This document shows positions 17,460-26,370 of a stretch of DNA of 64,000 nt, in pieces. The notes under the pieces are model-generated. The model made no database searches. It saw only the letters and a list, made by a program, of their open reading frames with translations, and had not been told where the DNA came from. The stretch is from Methanothrix sp. (GTDB taxonomy: Archaea; Halobacteriota; Methanosarcinia; Methanotrichales; Methanotrichaceae): positions 1-64,000 of the forward strand of contig JAPKXZ010000066.1 in assembly GCA_026394555.1 (NCBI GenBank), read 5' to 3'. How positions within the stretch are numbered: the first letter of the stretch is position 1; each line of letters opens with the position of its first letter. Position numbers and translations under genes: made by a program.

Positions 17460-17872
17460 ATGAGCTCACTGATGATCTTCAAGGCCGACTCGCGTCGGGC
17501 GGGATAGGTCTTGACGAGAACGGTTGTGTCCAGGGCATCCTTGGAGTCGGTCAGGCGCAGCAGGCCTTTGTAGGCGGCCGGTTTGTCCAGGCGTAGGTGG
17601 AAGTGGCTTTCGCCCTCCAACCGGTCCGGGATCTCCCGGCGAAGCCTTTGCAGGTCTTCGGTTGGAAGCTGCTCGCGAAGAATTTGAAAGAAGGCGGCAG
17701 CCTCGCGCTTGCGCAGCTCCGCCTCCAGTATTTTTATCTCGTTTCCGAAATGGCCCTCTGCAGTAACTCCTGAGATCCGGTCCAGAGGAACGAAGACGGC
17801 GAGCGCCTCGCGCACGCGGCCCTCGTCTTCCGTTGCTGCCACAAAGGCCCGGAAAGAGACCTTGTCAATCAC
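17456..17872 (-). CDS. RNA-binding domain protein, COG1325-type predicted exosome-associated
   Basis: 138 residues. Pattern of the archaeal COG1325 family: ISFRAFVAATEDEGRVREALAVF-like opening, TAEGHFGNEIKILEAELRKREAAAFF, then HFHLRLDKPAAYKGLLRLTDSKDALDTTVLVKTYPARRE. Predicted to bind RNA with an L25/L5-like fold. Always found between L15e and Rpp30; biochemical role not established. Confidence 0.85.
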   Translation of the reverse strand: MIDKVSFRAFVAATEDEGRVREALAVFVPLDRISGVTAEGHFGNEIKILEAELRKREAAAFFQILREQLPTEDLQRLRREIPDRLEGESHFHLRLDKPAAYKGLLRLTDSKDALDTTVLVKTYPARRESALKIISELI

Positions 17873-18460
17873 TTACTTTCCTTTTCCGTCGTGGGCTCTG
17901 ATGCCGGGCCTGGTCTTCTCAGTGCCGAAGCCCTTGTGCCTCTGGCCTCTGCCCTTGCGACCGGCTGAGGTCTTGCCGCGCACGGCCCTGCCGCGATGAA
18001 CATCATTGCAGACCCAGTTAAGGTTCTTATCATTCATGATGGAGGGAGCACAGGGGTCCACTAAAATGACCTCGTAGAACTTCTGCTTGCCATCCTCGGC
18101 CACCCAGTAGGAGTTGAGAACTTCCATGTTGCGGTACCGTCTTCCGGCCCGCTCCTCAGCGATTCTCTGAATGGACTTGCCCATGCTGATGGCGTTCACG
18201 CCCATCTTGCTGGTCTTTCGGTTCCTCTCGTAACGGGACTTGCGCCGACCGCCGCGTCTTACCTTGACACGTGCCATGACAATGCCCTGCTTGGCCTTGT
18301 AGCCCAGAGCGCGCGCTCTGTCCAGGCGGGTGGGCCTATCGATCCTCTGCACGGTGCTTTCCTGGCGCCAGGCCTTGAGCCTGTCCTGCCGCAGTGCGCC
18401 TACGTATCCCTCTCGAGGAGAGGACCAAGCATCACTGATATAACTGTAAAAAGACTTCAT
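17873..18460 (-). CDS. rpl15e: 50S ribosomal protein L15e
   Basis: 195 residues, standard for archaeal L15e. Opens [32 protein letters not shown], with [22 protein letters not shown] and the C-terminal [16 protein letters not shown]. First gene of the superoperon that runs to pfdB at 11160. The 280-bp divergent spacer to 18741 must hold its promoter. Confidence 0.96.
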   Translation of the reverse strand: MKSFYSYISDAWSSPREGYVGALRQDRLKAWRQESTVQRIDRPTRLDRARALGYKAKQGIVMARVKVRRGGRRKSRYERNRKTSKMGVNAISMGKSIQRIAEERAGRRYRNMEVLNSYWVAEDGKQKFYEVILVDPCAPSIMNDKNLNWVCNDVHRGRAVRGKTSAGRKGRGQRHKGFGTEKTRPGIRAHDGKGK

Positions 18461-18710
18461 TTCTTTTCACCCATACCGGTTCGACCTAAACAGGTCACAT
18501 TCCGGAACTAAAGGAGGGAAGAGGTGATAGGAGATAAAGGTTTGCCAGTGAAACTGCGGCGGCGCACCCACGCGCAGCAAGTTGCGGAGTATTGCGTTTT
18601 AAAATCAATCCAAAAAAGGAGTAAATATTTACGGGGTTTCAAATTTGGAAAATAATAATTAAACGCGTTGCAAATGAAATTTATAGGGCGTATCATATTT
18701 TCAAAACACT

Positions 18711-18740
18711 TTTATATGTAAATTGCGTTACAGGAATCAC
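18711..18740 (+). promoter_or_regulatory. TATA box, probable leaderless promoter for the 18741 gene
   Basis: TTTATATG at 18711-18718 lies about 27 nt before the ATG at 18741, the distance at which archaeal transcription starts. This suggests a leaderless mRNA and favours that ATG over the in-frame TTG at 18723. The rest of the 280-bp divergent spacer (18461-18740) shows no gene. Confidence 0.55.
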
Positions 18741-20234
18741 ATGGTTCCGCAAAAAGGTCCTTATGAAATCAAGTCCCTGCGCACAATTTTAATAATATTA
18801 GTGATATTAGCAGCTATTATATCCTTATTTTTGCCATTGAATATACCATATATTATTAAATTAGCAATCGGCTATTCATCTGTTGGCTTTGGATATATAA
18901 TCGCAAGAGTTGTTAAGCCGCCTGTAGAAAAGCAAATTGAGGCACCTGTAGAAAAGCAAATTGAGGCACCTGCAGAAAAGCAAATTGAGCCACCTGCAGA
19001 AAAGCAAAATGAATGCCCAATCATGATGCCAAGCATAAAAGAAACAATGCTCGCGAGTATTAATTGTACTGTTAAATTATCCGATAATACATATTCGTGG
19101 TTGGACTCAATTCCCGAAAAAGATAGATCGAAAATGTGGTTTAATAAACACAATGAAGCTGAATTTTTCCATAGATATGAAAGTGAGCTTTCGGAGATGT
19201 TCGCAAAAGCAATTCAAGAGGACTTGAGCCAATTTTTTTTAAACCAAAATATCAGTATGGATAACTTGCTAAAAGTCAAAATATACAAAATAAACTATGG
19301 ATCGATACAAATTTTTTCTGACATAGCATTTCTTGCCCCGTTGGCCGTAGCTTATGAACTTCTGAAAATAGCATTGGAATTATGGGAAAACACAAATAAA
19401 ACAAAGCAAATGCTTCAAACAACTGGACAAGCCCTCGAAAATAAATTTAATAAATTTATCAGGTCAAAATTGGAATTGATTGCACCTAACCCACCCCAGG
19501 ACGTAGCTACATCAGTGCTATCTATAAAATCAGATAATATATCATATGTCATATCTTCTTTTAAAAATATGGACACACATAAAATACAACTTCAGGTGGA
19601 CTTATCAAGAGATAAAATCAAATTGACTAATTTAAGCGAAGATGAACTCGCATTATCCCGAATAGGAATATTTAAAAATGATACTCCTCAAAACGAATGG
19701 ATATTTCCCAATTCATATCAAGGGAATTCAGCCAAGATAGGTCCTATGGATAATATATCTTTGAATGTCTCCGATTTCGTGAATTGCAACAAAGTTAAGC
19801 TAAATATCCCGCAAGACCTGCCTTCATATATTGATTGCTGGTTGGAAGATATAAAAGGAATTTATCTAGTAAAGTTCTTATTAATTCCAGGCAGTTTTGA
19901 GCAGACCAAAAGATTGGAACTTGCGTTAGCTATTGATGGGGATGCTATTACATTATGTAACACGGCAATAGATCCATCCTCTATCATAAAAAATATAAAT
20001 CTTGGAATATTTAAAAGCAAAGCAAAAAAAACGAATTGGTATTATATCGAATCCTATCAAGGGATGGTAGATGCCTTGATGCCGCACCATACTGTTAGAA
20101 AAAATTTCAATGAGTTTAAAAATTCCACTGAAAATACTCTAATGGTCAAAGGTGAGATCCCTCTTTGCATCGATTGCTGGGTTGAAGACCAAAACAATAG
20201 TATTTGCGTTTTTCTGCTTTATTTAAAAGTTTAA
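18741..20234 (+). CDS. Membrane-anchored protein with EKQ repeats and duplicated C-terminal domain
   Basis: 497 residues, AT-rich compared with neighbours. Two N-terminal hydrophobic segments (TILIILVILAAIISLFLPLNI; LAIGYSSVGFGYIIARVV) are followed by four copies of an 8-residue unit like EAPVEKQI, from 24-bp DNA repeats at 18921-19016. A helical middle follows, then two similar domains of about 100 residues near the C-terminus. Each shows GIFK, then W, SYQG, then IDCWxED and a hydrophobic strand. No family recognised. The build suggests a surface or inner-membrane sensor on a flexible stalk. Base composition suggests acquisition. Confidence 0.65.
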   Translation: MVPQKGPYEIKSLRTILIILVILAAIISLFLPLNIPYIIKLAIGYSSVGFGYIIARVVKPPVEKQIEAPVEKQIEAPAEKQIEPPAEKQNECPIMMPSIKETMLASINCTVKLSDNTYSWLDSIPEKDRSKMWFNKHNEAEFFHRYESELSEMFAKAIQEDLSQFFLNQNISMDNLLKVKIYKINYGSIQIFSDIAFLAPLAVAYELLKIALELWENTNKTKQMLQTTGQALENKFNKFIRSKLELIAPNPPQDVATSVLSIKSDNISYVISSFKNMDTHKIQLQVDLSRDKIKLTNLSEDELALSRIGIFKNDTPQNEWIFPNSYQGNSAKIGPMDNISLNVSDFVNCNKVKLNIPQDLPSYIDCWLEDIKGIYLVKFLLIPGSFEQTKRLELALAIDGDAITLCNTAIDPSSIIKNINLGIFKSKAKKTNWYYIESYQGMVDALMPHHTVRKNFNEFKNSTENTLMVKGEIPLCIDCWVEDQNNSICVFLLYLKV

Positions 20235-20481
20235 ATAAAAGCAAAGATCGCCCTCTAGCTATTTATTTTAGTAATATTGTGAGTGGACAATGTGCCTTGC
20301 CTTTGTGAACGGCTTGCCGTTCTTTGCGCCAATCAAGGCTTCGCGTGAGATTCGACCGGGTCTGGTTTCACGCGAAAGCGCGAAGCTGCGAAGTAAAGAC
20401 AATGGTTATTTCTGCCTCGCTATACTAGCTAGGCCCGGACGGCCCGGCTCAAGGGCAACGCCCTTGAGCACAGCCGGGACC
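20235..20481. other. Intergenic stretch with an inverted CGCGAA motif
   Basis: No convincing gene. At 20340-20348 TTCGCGTGA and at 20368-20376 TCACGCGAA form an inverted pair, continuing into AGCGCGAAGCTGCGAAG. The same CGCGAAG-type units recur at 45883-46010, so this is a member of a dispersed repeat family. Confidence 0.5.
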
Positions 20482-20770
20482 ACGCCAACGATGCTGCACG
20501 CAGACTGCCGGACGCTACTTCCGGTAGCCCGCAAGGATCGTCAAGCAGTAGAATTGTCCCGAACCTTCGTTAAGAGGTCGTATCTGTGCGTTATTTGTGC
20601 GCTCTGTGCCTCTGTGGTAAGATAGTTAGTTGTTATGTTATAATTATCATCTAATAGTAATAGCGAGATGCAACATCGTCCAAAATCCCGCGCCCGGAAA
20701 AAACGCCCCGCCAAGTCCACAAGCGGCTGCCCACGTAGGCACAAGCGCCTCCGCCCGAGCGCACGCATGC
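20482..20770 (+). repeat. Long direct repeat, copy A
   Basis: About 290 bp, closely matched by copy C (22130-22416) and, with an insertion, by copy B (21301-21680). Shared blocks in order: GCCAACGATGCTGC, CCGGTAGC-CGCAAGGATCGTCAAG, GTAGAATTGTCCCGAACC, CTCTGTGCCTCTGTGGT, TTATAATTATC-TCTAATAGTAA and CCAAAATCCCGCGCC, ending GCACGCATGC. Each copy precedes a hicB gene. No open reading frame conserved between copies. Confidence 0.85.
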
Positions 20771-20884
20771 GCATGGCCTGCAGCCCGGCAACTGCTCCGG
20801 CATCAGCATCTTTGCCAGCTCCGATGTGCTTCAACAGGCAATGGCGTAAGGTATATTTCCAATACCACCCGATATAAGCTCAAT

Positions 20885-21118
20885 ATGTTCGCCGAGTATA
20901 TTGAGGCGGCTCTGGAAAGGGCTGTTTACAAAACCATCGAAGATGAGGACCCTATCTTTGTTTCGGTACCAGAGCTTCAGGGCGCCTGGGCTACGGGCAA
21001 AACCGTTGAAGAGGCCCGCAAAGAGCTTATCTCGGTTATTGAAGGCTGGATCGCTCTTAGGCTTCGCATGGGACGGTCCATACCAACAATTGGAGATAGG
21101 CACAAATCTAATCTCTGA
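20885..21118 (+). CDS. HicB-like antitoxin, orphan copy 1
   Basis: 77 residues: MFAEYIEAALERAVYKTIEDEDPIFVSVPELQGAWATGKTVEEARKELI, then EGWIALRLRMGRSIP. This is the HicB RNase H-like partial fold and is close to the intact HicB at 39863. After IPTIGD the frame departs from its paralogue and stops, because the following hicA is deleted (see 21096-21170). It would normally neutralise HicA; with no intact HicA here it is likely inactive or acts in trans. Confidence 0.8.
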   Translation: MFAEYIEAALERAVYKTIEDEDPIFVSVPELQGAWATGKTVEEARKELISVIEGWIALRLRMGRSIPTIGDRHKSNL

Positions 21119-21170
21119 GATCCTTCGAGAAGGTGAGATCACTCGTGACGAGTGGCTCTTCGCAGATTAG
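21096..21170 (+). pseudogene. hicA remnant (C-terminal 24 codons)
   Basis: Reading from 21096 gives IGTNLISEILREGEITRDEWLFAD then a stop. It matches residue for residue in pattern the end of the intact HicA at 40101-40337 (IGIGLLMKILKQAEVSREEWLSAA). The first 50 or so codons of hicA are missing and the join lies inside the end of hicB1. A deletion scar of a once complete hicBA pair. Confidence 0.75.
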
Positions 21171-21300
21171 CTATCCTATTTTTTGCGACACCACAAATTA
21201 AGACAGGAACGATATGCAGGCAGACGACGACACGGACCCAGACGACCGGTCCACTGGCAGCGAACGGAAAGCGATCCGGGACCAGCGCCATCTCTGCCAC

Positions 21301-21680
21301 ACGGTCGATAGACTGCCGGGCGCTGCGTCCGGTAGCCTGCAAGGATCGTCAAGCTGAAGACTGCATCGGAATCAGCTAAAACGTCTTACGATTATTAACC
21401 GCAGAGTCGCAGAGTTCGCAGAGCCGTTCAATCTGCTTATTTTTCAGCACTTGGAAAAAAGCGCACTGGTTCTGAGCAATAGTCGTCTCCGTCCGTTCGT
21501 CCTCCGTGTGCTCTGCGCCTCTGCGGTTATATTCGTAATTGTTCGGTTATAATTATCTGCTAATAGTAACTGAAAGTCACCGTTGCTTTCCAAAATCCCG
21601 CGCCCGGAAAAGCACCCTTCCAAGCCCACAGGCGGCTACCCACGCGGGCAGCAGCGCCCCCGCCCGAGCGCACGCATGCG
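21301..21680 (+). repeat. Long direct repeat, copy B (interrupted)
   Basis: Carries the same blocks as copies A and C but is split. The first part ends near 21358. The second part starts near 21500, after a (CGCAGAG) unit cluster at 21402-21428 that pairs with CTCTGCGCCTCTGCGGTT near 21517-21534. The inserted segment is therefore itself an inverted repeat of about 135 bp. The remainder of 21171-21783 shows no gene. Confidence 0.7.
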
Positions 21681-21783
21681 GGGCCAATCCTTTTCTCGTG
21701 TTGCCAAGGTGTGGAATCGCATCTTTGTACGCGCAGACATCATTGAGTAGTATTATATGCAAATAGAACTCAAGTAAACCCTG

Positions 21784-22014
21784 ATGAAACGCCTTTATGA
21801 CTACACAATAGTGCTCCGCCCTGAAGACAACGGCACCTATGCAGCCTACGTCCCTGCTATTCCAGGCTGCCACTCCTGGGGCCAAACACCCGAAGAGGCA
21901 CAATCTGAGCTGATAAACGTCTTCGAGATGATCCTGGAAGAGTACAACGAAGAAGGTCGCATGCTTCCGGAAGATATCGATGTGAAGGCCGTTCATGCCT
22001 GCCAAAGCTCGTGA
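21784..22014 (+). CDS. HicB-like antitoxin, orphan copy 2
   Basis: 76 residues of the HicB type: MKRLYDYTIVLRPEDNGTYAAYVPAIPGCHSWGQTPEEAQSELI and a C-terminal helix. Belongs to a different HicB subgroup from copy 1 (PAIPGCHS form). Its end overlaps the start of a hicA fragment as in a normal hicBA pair, but that hicA is cut after 16 codons. Confidence 0.85.
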   Translation: MKRLYDYTIVLRPEDNGTYAAYVPAIPGCHSWGQTPEEAQSELINVFEMILEEYNEEGRMLPEDIDVKAVHACQSS

Positions 22015-22045
22015 CCTGCAAAAGGTCGCAAAGAAGCTCGGATAG
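21995..22045 (+). pseudogene. hicA remnant (N-terminal 16 codons)
   Basis: ATG at 21995 overlapping hicB2 gives MPAKARDLQKVAKKLG then TAG. This is the standard HicA opening (helix before the first strand). The dsRBD-like core with the catalytic His is absent; copy C of the long repeat begins about 85 bp later. So the toxin was lost on the side facing a repeat. Confidence 0.7.
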
Positions 22046-22129
22046 CATCAATTCGAAAGACATATTTCAACCAGGCATCCGGGCCCGCCCTGGCCCTCGG
22101 GAAACGAAACAGAAGCGCAATCGGTATCT

Positions 22130-22416
22130 CGCCAACGATGCTGCCCACAGGCTGCCGGGCGCTGCTTCCGGTAGCTCGCAAGGATCGTCAAGCAGTAGAA
22201 TTGTCCCGAACCTTCGTTAAGAGGTCGTCTCTGTGCGTCCTCCGTACGCTCTGTGCCTCTGTGGTGAGATCGTTAGTTGTTTGGTTATAATTATCGGCTA
22301 ATAGTAATAGCGAGATGTAGCATCTTCCAAAATCCCGCGCCAGGAAAAACGCCCAGCCAATCCCACAGGCGACTGCCCACGCATGCACAAGCGCCCCCGC
22401 CCGAGCGCACGCATGC
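22130..22416 (+). repeat. Long direct repeat, copy C
   Basis: About 287 bp, very similar to copy A over its whole length, same orientation, and placed before hicB3. Divergence from A is scattered single-base change. The adjacent stretch 22417-22619 holds no gene that I can see. Confidence 0.85.
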
Positions 22417-22619
22417 GGGCCGAAACCCAACTGCGAAATAATTCTCTGCCCAAGGGCTAAACCCGTGAACTACTTCCATATTGAGCACAGCCTGAAAGGT
22501 GGTCCGCAACTTTCCTGAAAGCACTTAATGATACCGGCCCGCTCGGTCTCTTACCATGAAGAGACAGTCGCTTGCTTTTCGGCTCGCCCTTCTCCAAATA
22601 AGTCTGAAGGAAGCTTAAT

Positions 22620-22988
22620 ATGCAAACATCTCCGATTAGGGCTTATATGAAATTTCATATTACTTTTGAGCGGGACGAGGACGGAAGGTATGTCGCTGAG
22701 TGCACCGATTTGCCTGGGTGTCTTTCAGAGGGAGATAGCCCGGAAGAGGCCATGGAAAACATAAGCGAAGCTATCATCGGATGCCTGAAATCCAGGCTTA
22801 AAAAAACCGGAGAGAAGCTCAAGATCCCATCCATTGATGGAAAGTTCGATATATCTATCGATGTCACAGAGCCAAAATATTGTTTGCCTCAAGATCACAA
22901 TTCTGATGAAGATCTAACCGACGATCAAATAATCAATGGCCTGATGAAACGAACGGCAGAATCATTAGCAGAAGAACCCGATTACTAA
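22620..22988 (+). CDS. HicB-like antitoxin, orphan copy 3
   Basis: 122 residues. HicB core: MKFHITFERDEDGRYVAECTDLPGCLSEGDSPEEAMENISEAI, then an acidic C-terminal tail with DEDLTDDQIINGLMKRTAES. Start could be the ATG at 22620 (preceded by AAGGAAG) or at 22647, where the domain begins. No hicA follows; about 135 bp of non-coding DNA leads to the CHAT gene end. Confidence 0.85.
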   Translation: MQTSPIRAYMKFHITFERDEDGRYVAECTDLPGCLSEGDSPEEAMENISEAIIGCLKSRLKKTGEKLKIPSIDGKFDISIDVTEPKYCLPQDHNSDEDLTDDQIINGLMKRTAESLAEEPDY

Positions 22989-23122
22989 TATGTGGAGAGC
23001 GCCCGGTAAGTAGACTCTTGCCTGAATGTCTCACGATCTAATCAGATCAATAGCCAGAAGACACTCGATTTTATGCCAAAAATTATTTAGTGAGACGTTT
23101 GAGTCTTAGCGAGCAAACGACC

Positions 23123-26100
23123 CTATTTCCCCCAGGCCTTCTCCACCAGCCCCCAGCCTCGATCTCGGGAATAGCCCTGCAAGACCTCCTGCACCAGACC
23201 CATGAACTGCTCCTGAGTGAGGCTGAGCTGCGCTGCCAGCCTCTCCACCAGCGGCTCGACGTTCTTCACATCATCGCTTTTGATGCTCCTTAGAACTATG
23301 GCAGCCAGGGCCATGAGCCGCAGGCCTTCTTGCATCTTGTCCTGCTGCACGGCCAGAGCCCCGAGCTGGAAGAAGGCTCCCGCTTCCGCTGGTCTATCGG
23401 CCAGCTCTTGATTGATCAAAAGGGCTTTCTGGAAGCTTTCTACCGCCTTCTCTTTCTCTCCGGACTGAGAATGAATCATGCCCAGACTGTGCAAAATAGC
23501 GGCCTCGCCGGCCCGATCGCCCATCTCTGCAAAGAGCGGCAGAACCTCTGCATACTCTGCACCTGCCGACGGGAAGTCGCCCTTCTCCAGATCGAGGCTG
23601 GCCAGGTTGAAGTGGGCAAAAGCAGTGCCTTTGCTGTCTCCGGCTGTTTTAAGAAGCTCCATTGATTTCACAAGCCCCTGGCGAGCGGCATCATAATCAC
23701 ACCGGCTCATATCCAGGCGGGCCATCTCCTGTAAAGCCGCAGCTTCCCCCTTCATATCTCCCAGGCTCTTCATGATCTCTACAATCTTCTGCAGCTTCTC
23801 GGCAGCAGCCGCATTCTCGTTTTTCAACATGTCAATGGAGGCCAAGCGGCTTAGGCTGGCTGCTTCCCCGGACAGGTCGCTGGCGTTATGAAATGCATCA
23901 GCAGCCTTTTGCAGGCTCTCTTTGGCCAGGTCATATTTTTCCTGGTGCAGGAGAGCCGTGCCTAGATCGTGGTAGGCGGCAGCGTCCGGGGCGATTTGCA
24001 GTGCCCGCCCGTACCACTCAGCCGCCTTTCTGTATTCGCCCTGATCCAGATAGGCTCGGGCGATCCAGGCTGTGGGCCCGGACGTTTTCTGGTCCAGATC
24101 CAAAAGCGCCTGGTTTTGTCTTATCAGTTCGTAGTAGTAACCGCGCCTCTGCAGATAGCCGCTGATGTGAGCCGTCACAGCCCCAGCGGCTTTCAGATCC
24201 TGGGCCGCCAGATAGTGCCCGCGCGCCTCCAGCAAGACATCTAACCGGGAGAGCCCCAGCTCCGAGCTGCGACTGGCCTTTGCCAGGTCTCTCAGAAAAT
24301 CGCCCGCTGCCTTTTGCGCCCCGCGCTGTTCCTCTGAGCTTAAGGCCGCCTGGAGTTCGGCGCGAAGGGATGAGGGCACCGCCCACAGCACTCCCACCGG
24401 ATAGGCTAACGAGAGACCCTGCCACTCGCCTGCATTGGCGGCGGCCTGCTCTTCCGCCGCGCCGGAGACGGCAGCCAGGCCGGCCGGGCTTATGGCCATG
24501 TTGTAGACCGCGGCCTGGGAGAGAGCATGTCCAGAGGCAGAGCCCAGACGGGAGGTGAGCTTGGCCAGCGGGTCCTCGTTTGCGGCGAGATCTCCCCCGC
24601 TCAAGGCCTTGCCTATTTGGGCCAGGCGTGAAGGAAGGCCCGAAGCGGCATGGTAGTGCGCGGCAAGCTGGGCATAAGTGATCTCGCCTTTTTTATAGCG
24701 ATCCGCCAGGCCTTCATCCCGAAGAAGATATCTAATGAATGCCGCCTGGCCCAGGCCTTCCAGCTTCCACTGCACCGCTCGGGCCGGTAAGGTCAGGGCA
24801 TCTGCTGGCAAAGCCCGGCAGGTGATGATGGCACGTCCTGCGGTCATGCCTTTTAGCATCTGCAGGTAGAACTTTGCCAGATCCGGGTCCGAAATTTTGC
24901 CGGTCTTGCCATCCAGCTCCAGACCGTCCCAAACCATCAGAATGCGAGAGGCTTTCAGCACATCCAGCAAGCTTTGCAGCCGCTCTCTGACGGTGCGCCT
25001 CTGGTCCTTGAGGTTTTTTGCCGTAGCTTCCTCGCCTATTCCGCTCAAATGGCTGACTGCCGCCTCCAGCAGCCGGGCGGAAGTTATGCGGTTATGTGGC
25101 GAGCTGTAAATGGGTAGAATGCTGTAGCCGGCGGGCACCAGCCGGCGGGCAAGATGAGCTGCCAGAGCGCTCTTGCCCACACCATCAGGACCGGTGATGA
25201 TCAGAGCCTGCATACCACCCTCTCGCAAGGCGGGCAGGAGCCGCTCTAGATCGCGTCTCCTGTCCACAAAACACTCCGCCCGTCCTTCCGTCAGGCCCGG
25301 CAGGGCGAGCAACTCCGGGGCCAGGGGGACTGGCGCAGCTCTCTTTTGTGAATCGTAAATCTTTGGCAGATCATAGATCGAGTACAGCGCAGGAACTGAA
25401 ACGAGAATCGGAGAAGTGGCAGAAGCTGCAGCGACCTCCCGGCGCACGGATAGCAGCGCTTCATCCATCGATTGACCGGCGACCAGGGCCCGGTATAGGG
25501 GCTTGGTAGCAGCAGTCGGTGCATCCCAGACTACGGCCAGAGGAATGCTCTCCGCCAGCCTCTGGCCGAGCAGATGTAGAGCTAAGGGGGGCTCGCTCTG
25601 CCGACCGCTCAGGATGATGCCCACAAGGCCTGAATCCTTCAGGGCCGCGGCCATTCCCTCTGCCAATCGCAGATCGGCCCGGCCCGCCTGCCCCTGCATT
25701 GAGAATGCCGCACTGCCGCCGGAGGCTTTCCCCTGGCCTGCCAGGTGCACCAGATGGGGCCGGAAGGTCTCGACCTGGTCCAACAGCTCCTCCCAGGTGC
25801 CGCTCTCAGAGATGACGAGTGTCATGTCCAGCCCCTCCGCCACCTTTTGGATCGACTGCTCTTCTTCTTCAAAGTCTAACGGCTCAGCAGCCGAAAAAAG
25901 TACGCGCAGCGGCCCCGGCGAAAGCTTCGTCGAGGAGGCAATAAGCCCGTCCGCTGCCTTTGGCAGGCGAATGATGCTGCCTTCCTCACTGCCGCCCGGC
26001 TGCCTGGAAAGATGGAGCAGCTCCCAGGGCAGTTGCAGCACCTCCGGGATTTGCGAGGCAACCGTAAGCCGTGCACCCGGCAGGATCATAGCTGCAAGAT

Positions 26101-26350
26101 CCTGCCCGCTTGCCTCCAGGAAGAGATGAAATAATCCGTCCCGAAGGATGGGCAGATAGCCTTTCGCTCTGGCCAGACCGGCACCCTGCAAAAGAGAGAA
26201 GTACTGAGATGCCATCTCTTGAACCTGCTGAGTCTGAACTGGGTTAAGTGTTCTCTCTGCCACGACATTGCCCTCAATCAGAATTCTATAGGCAAAGGTC
26301 CTGACGGCGGCAGTTCCCGCCTCCGAAACTGTGATTGTGATATTTTGCAT
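23123..26350 (-). CDS. CHAT-like, STAND ATPase and TPR protein with degenerate CHAT site
   Basis: 1075 residues. Residues about 1-320 are a CHAT (caspase-like) domain by layout (PWELLHLS near 109-115). The usual HG catalytic His is Gln206 (VHLAGQG) and the usual Cys of the AC-x-S strand is Arg250 (ILSGRQS), so protease activity looks lost. A STAND-type ATPase follows: Walker A GPDGVGKS (387-394) and Walker B ILMVWDG with Asp475. A C-terminal superhelix of TPR-like repeats (from about 780) contains unit ends such as YHDLGTALLHQEKYDLAKESLQKA. Such proteins sense ligands and are often immune or signalling proteins. GC-rich, no operon partner. Confidence 0.85.
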   Translation of the reverse strand: MQNITITVSEAGTAAVRTFAYRILIEGNVVAERTLNPVQTQQVQEMASQYFSLLQGAGLARAKGYLPILRDGLFHLFLEASGQDLAAMILPGARLTVASQIPEVLQLPWELLHLSRQPGGSEEGSIIRLPKAADGLIASSTKLSPGPLRVLFSAAEPLDFEEEEQSIQKVAEGLDMTLVISESGTWEELLDQVETFRPHLVHLAGQGKASGGSAAFSMQGQAGRADLRLAEGMAAALKDSGLVGIILSGRQSEPPLALHLLGQRLAESIPLAVVWDAPTAATKPLYRALVAGQSMDEALLSVRREVAAASATSPILVSVPALYSIYDLPKIYDSQKRAAPVPLAPELLALPGLTEGRAECFVDRRRDLERLLPALREGGMQALIITGPDGVGKSALAAHLARRLVPAGYSILPIYSSPHNRITSARLLEAAVSHLSGIGEEATAKNLKDQRRTVRERLQSLLDVLKASRILMVWDGLELDGKTGKISDPDLAKFYLQMLKGMTAGRAIITCRALPADALTLPARAVQWKLEGLGQAAFIRYLLRDEGLADRYKKGEITYAQLAAHYHAASGLPSRLAQIGKALSGGDLAANEDPLAKLTSRLGSASGHALSQAAVYNMAISPAGLAAVSGAAEEQAAANAGEWQGLSLAYPVGVLWAVPSSLRAELQAALSSEEQRGAQKAAGDFLRDLAKASRSSELGLSRLDVLLEARGHYLAAQDLKAAGAVTAHISGYLQRRGYYYELIRQNQALLDLDQKTSGPTAWIARAYLDQGEYRKAAEWYGRALQIAPDAAAYHDLGTALLHQEKYDLAKESLQKAADAFHNASDLSGEAASLSRLASIDMLKNENAAAAEKLQKIVEIMKSLGDMKGEAAALQEMARLDMSRCDYDAARQGLVKSMELLKTAGDSKGTAFAHFNLASLDLEKGDFPSAGAEYAEVLPLFAEMGDRAGEAAILHSLGMIHSQSGEKEKAVESFQKALLINQELADRPAEAGAFFQLGALAVQQDKMQEGLRLMALAAIVLRSIKSDDVKNVEPLVERLAAQLSLTQEQFMGLVQEVLQGYSRDRGWGLVEKAWGK

Positions 26351-26370
26351 CTTTGCTCATCCTTGCATTT

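Noticed and set aside
20290-20878. Several plus-strand frames in the repeat zone
   Set aside because: They run through repeat copy A, are not conserved in copies B and C and have biased Arg/Pro/Ala content.
20482-22416. Repeats as a CRISPR array or insertion sequences
   Set aside because: Units are about 290 bp, spaced by hundreds of bp with hicB genes, and encode no transposase; neither CRISPR nor an IS fits.
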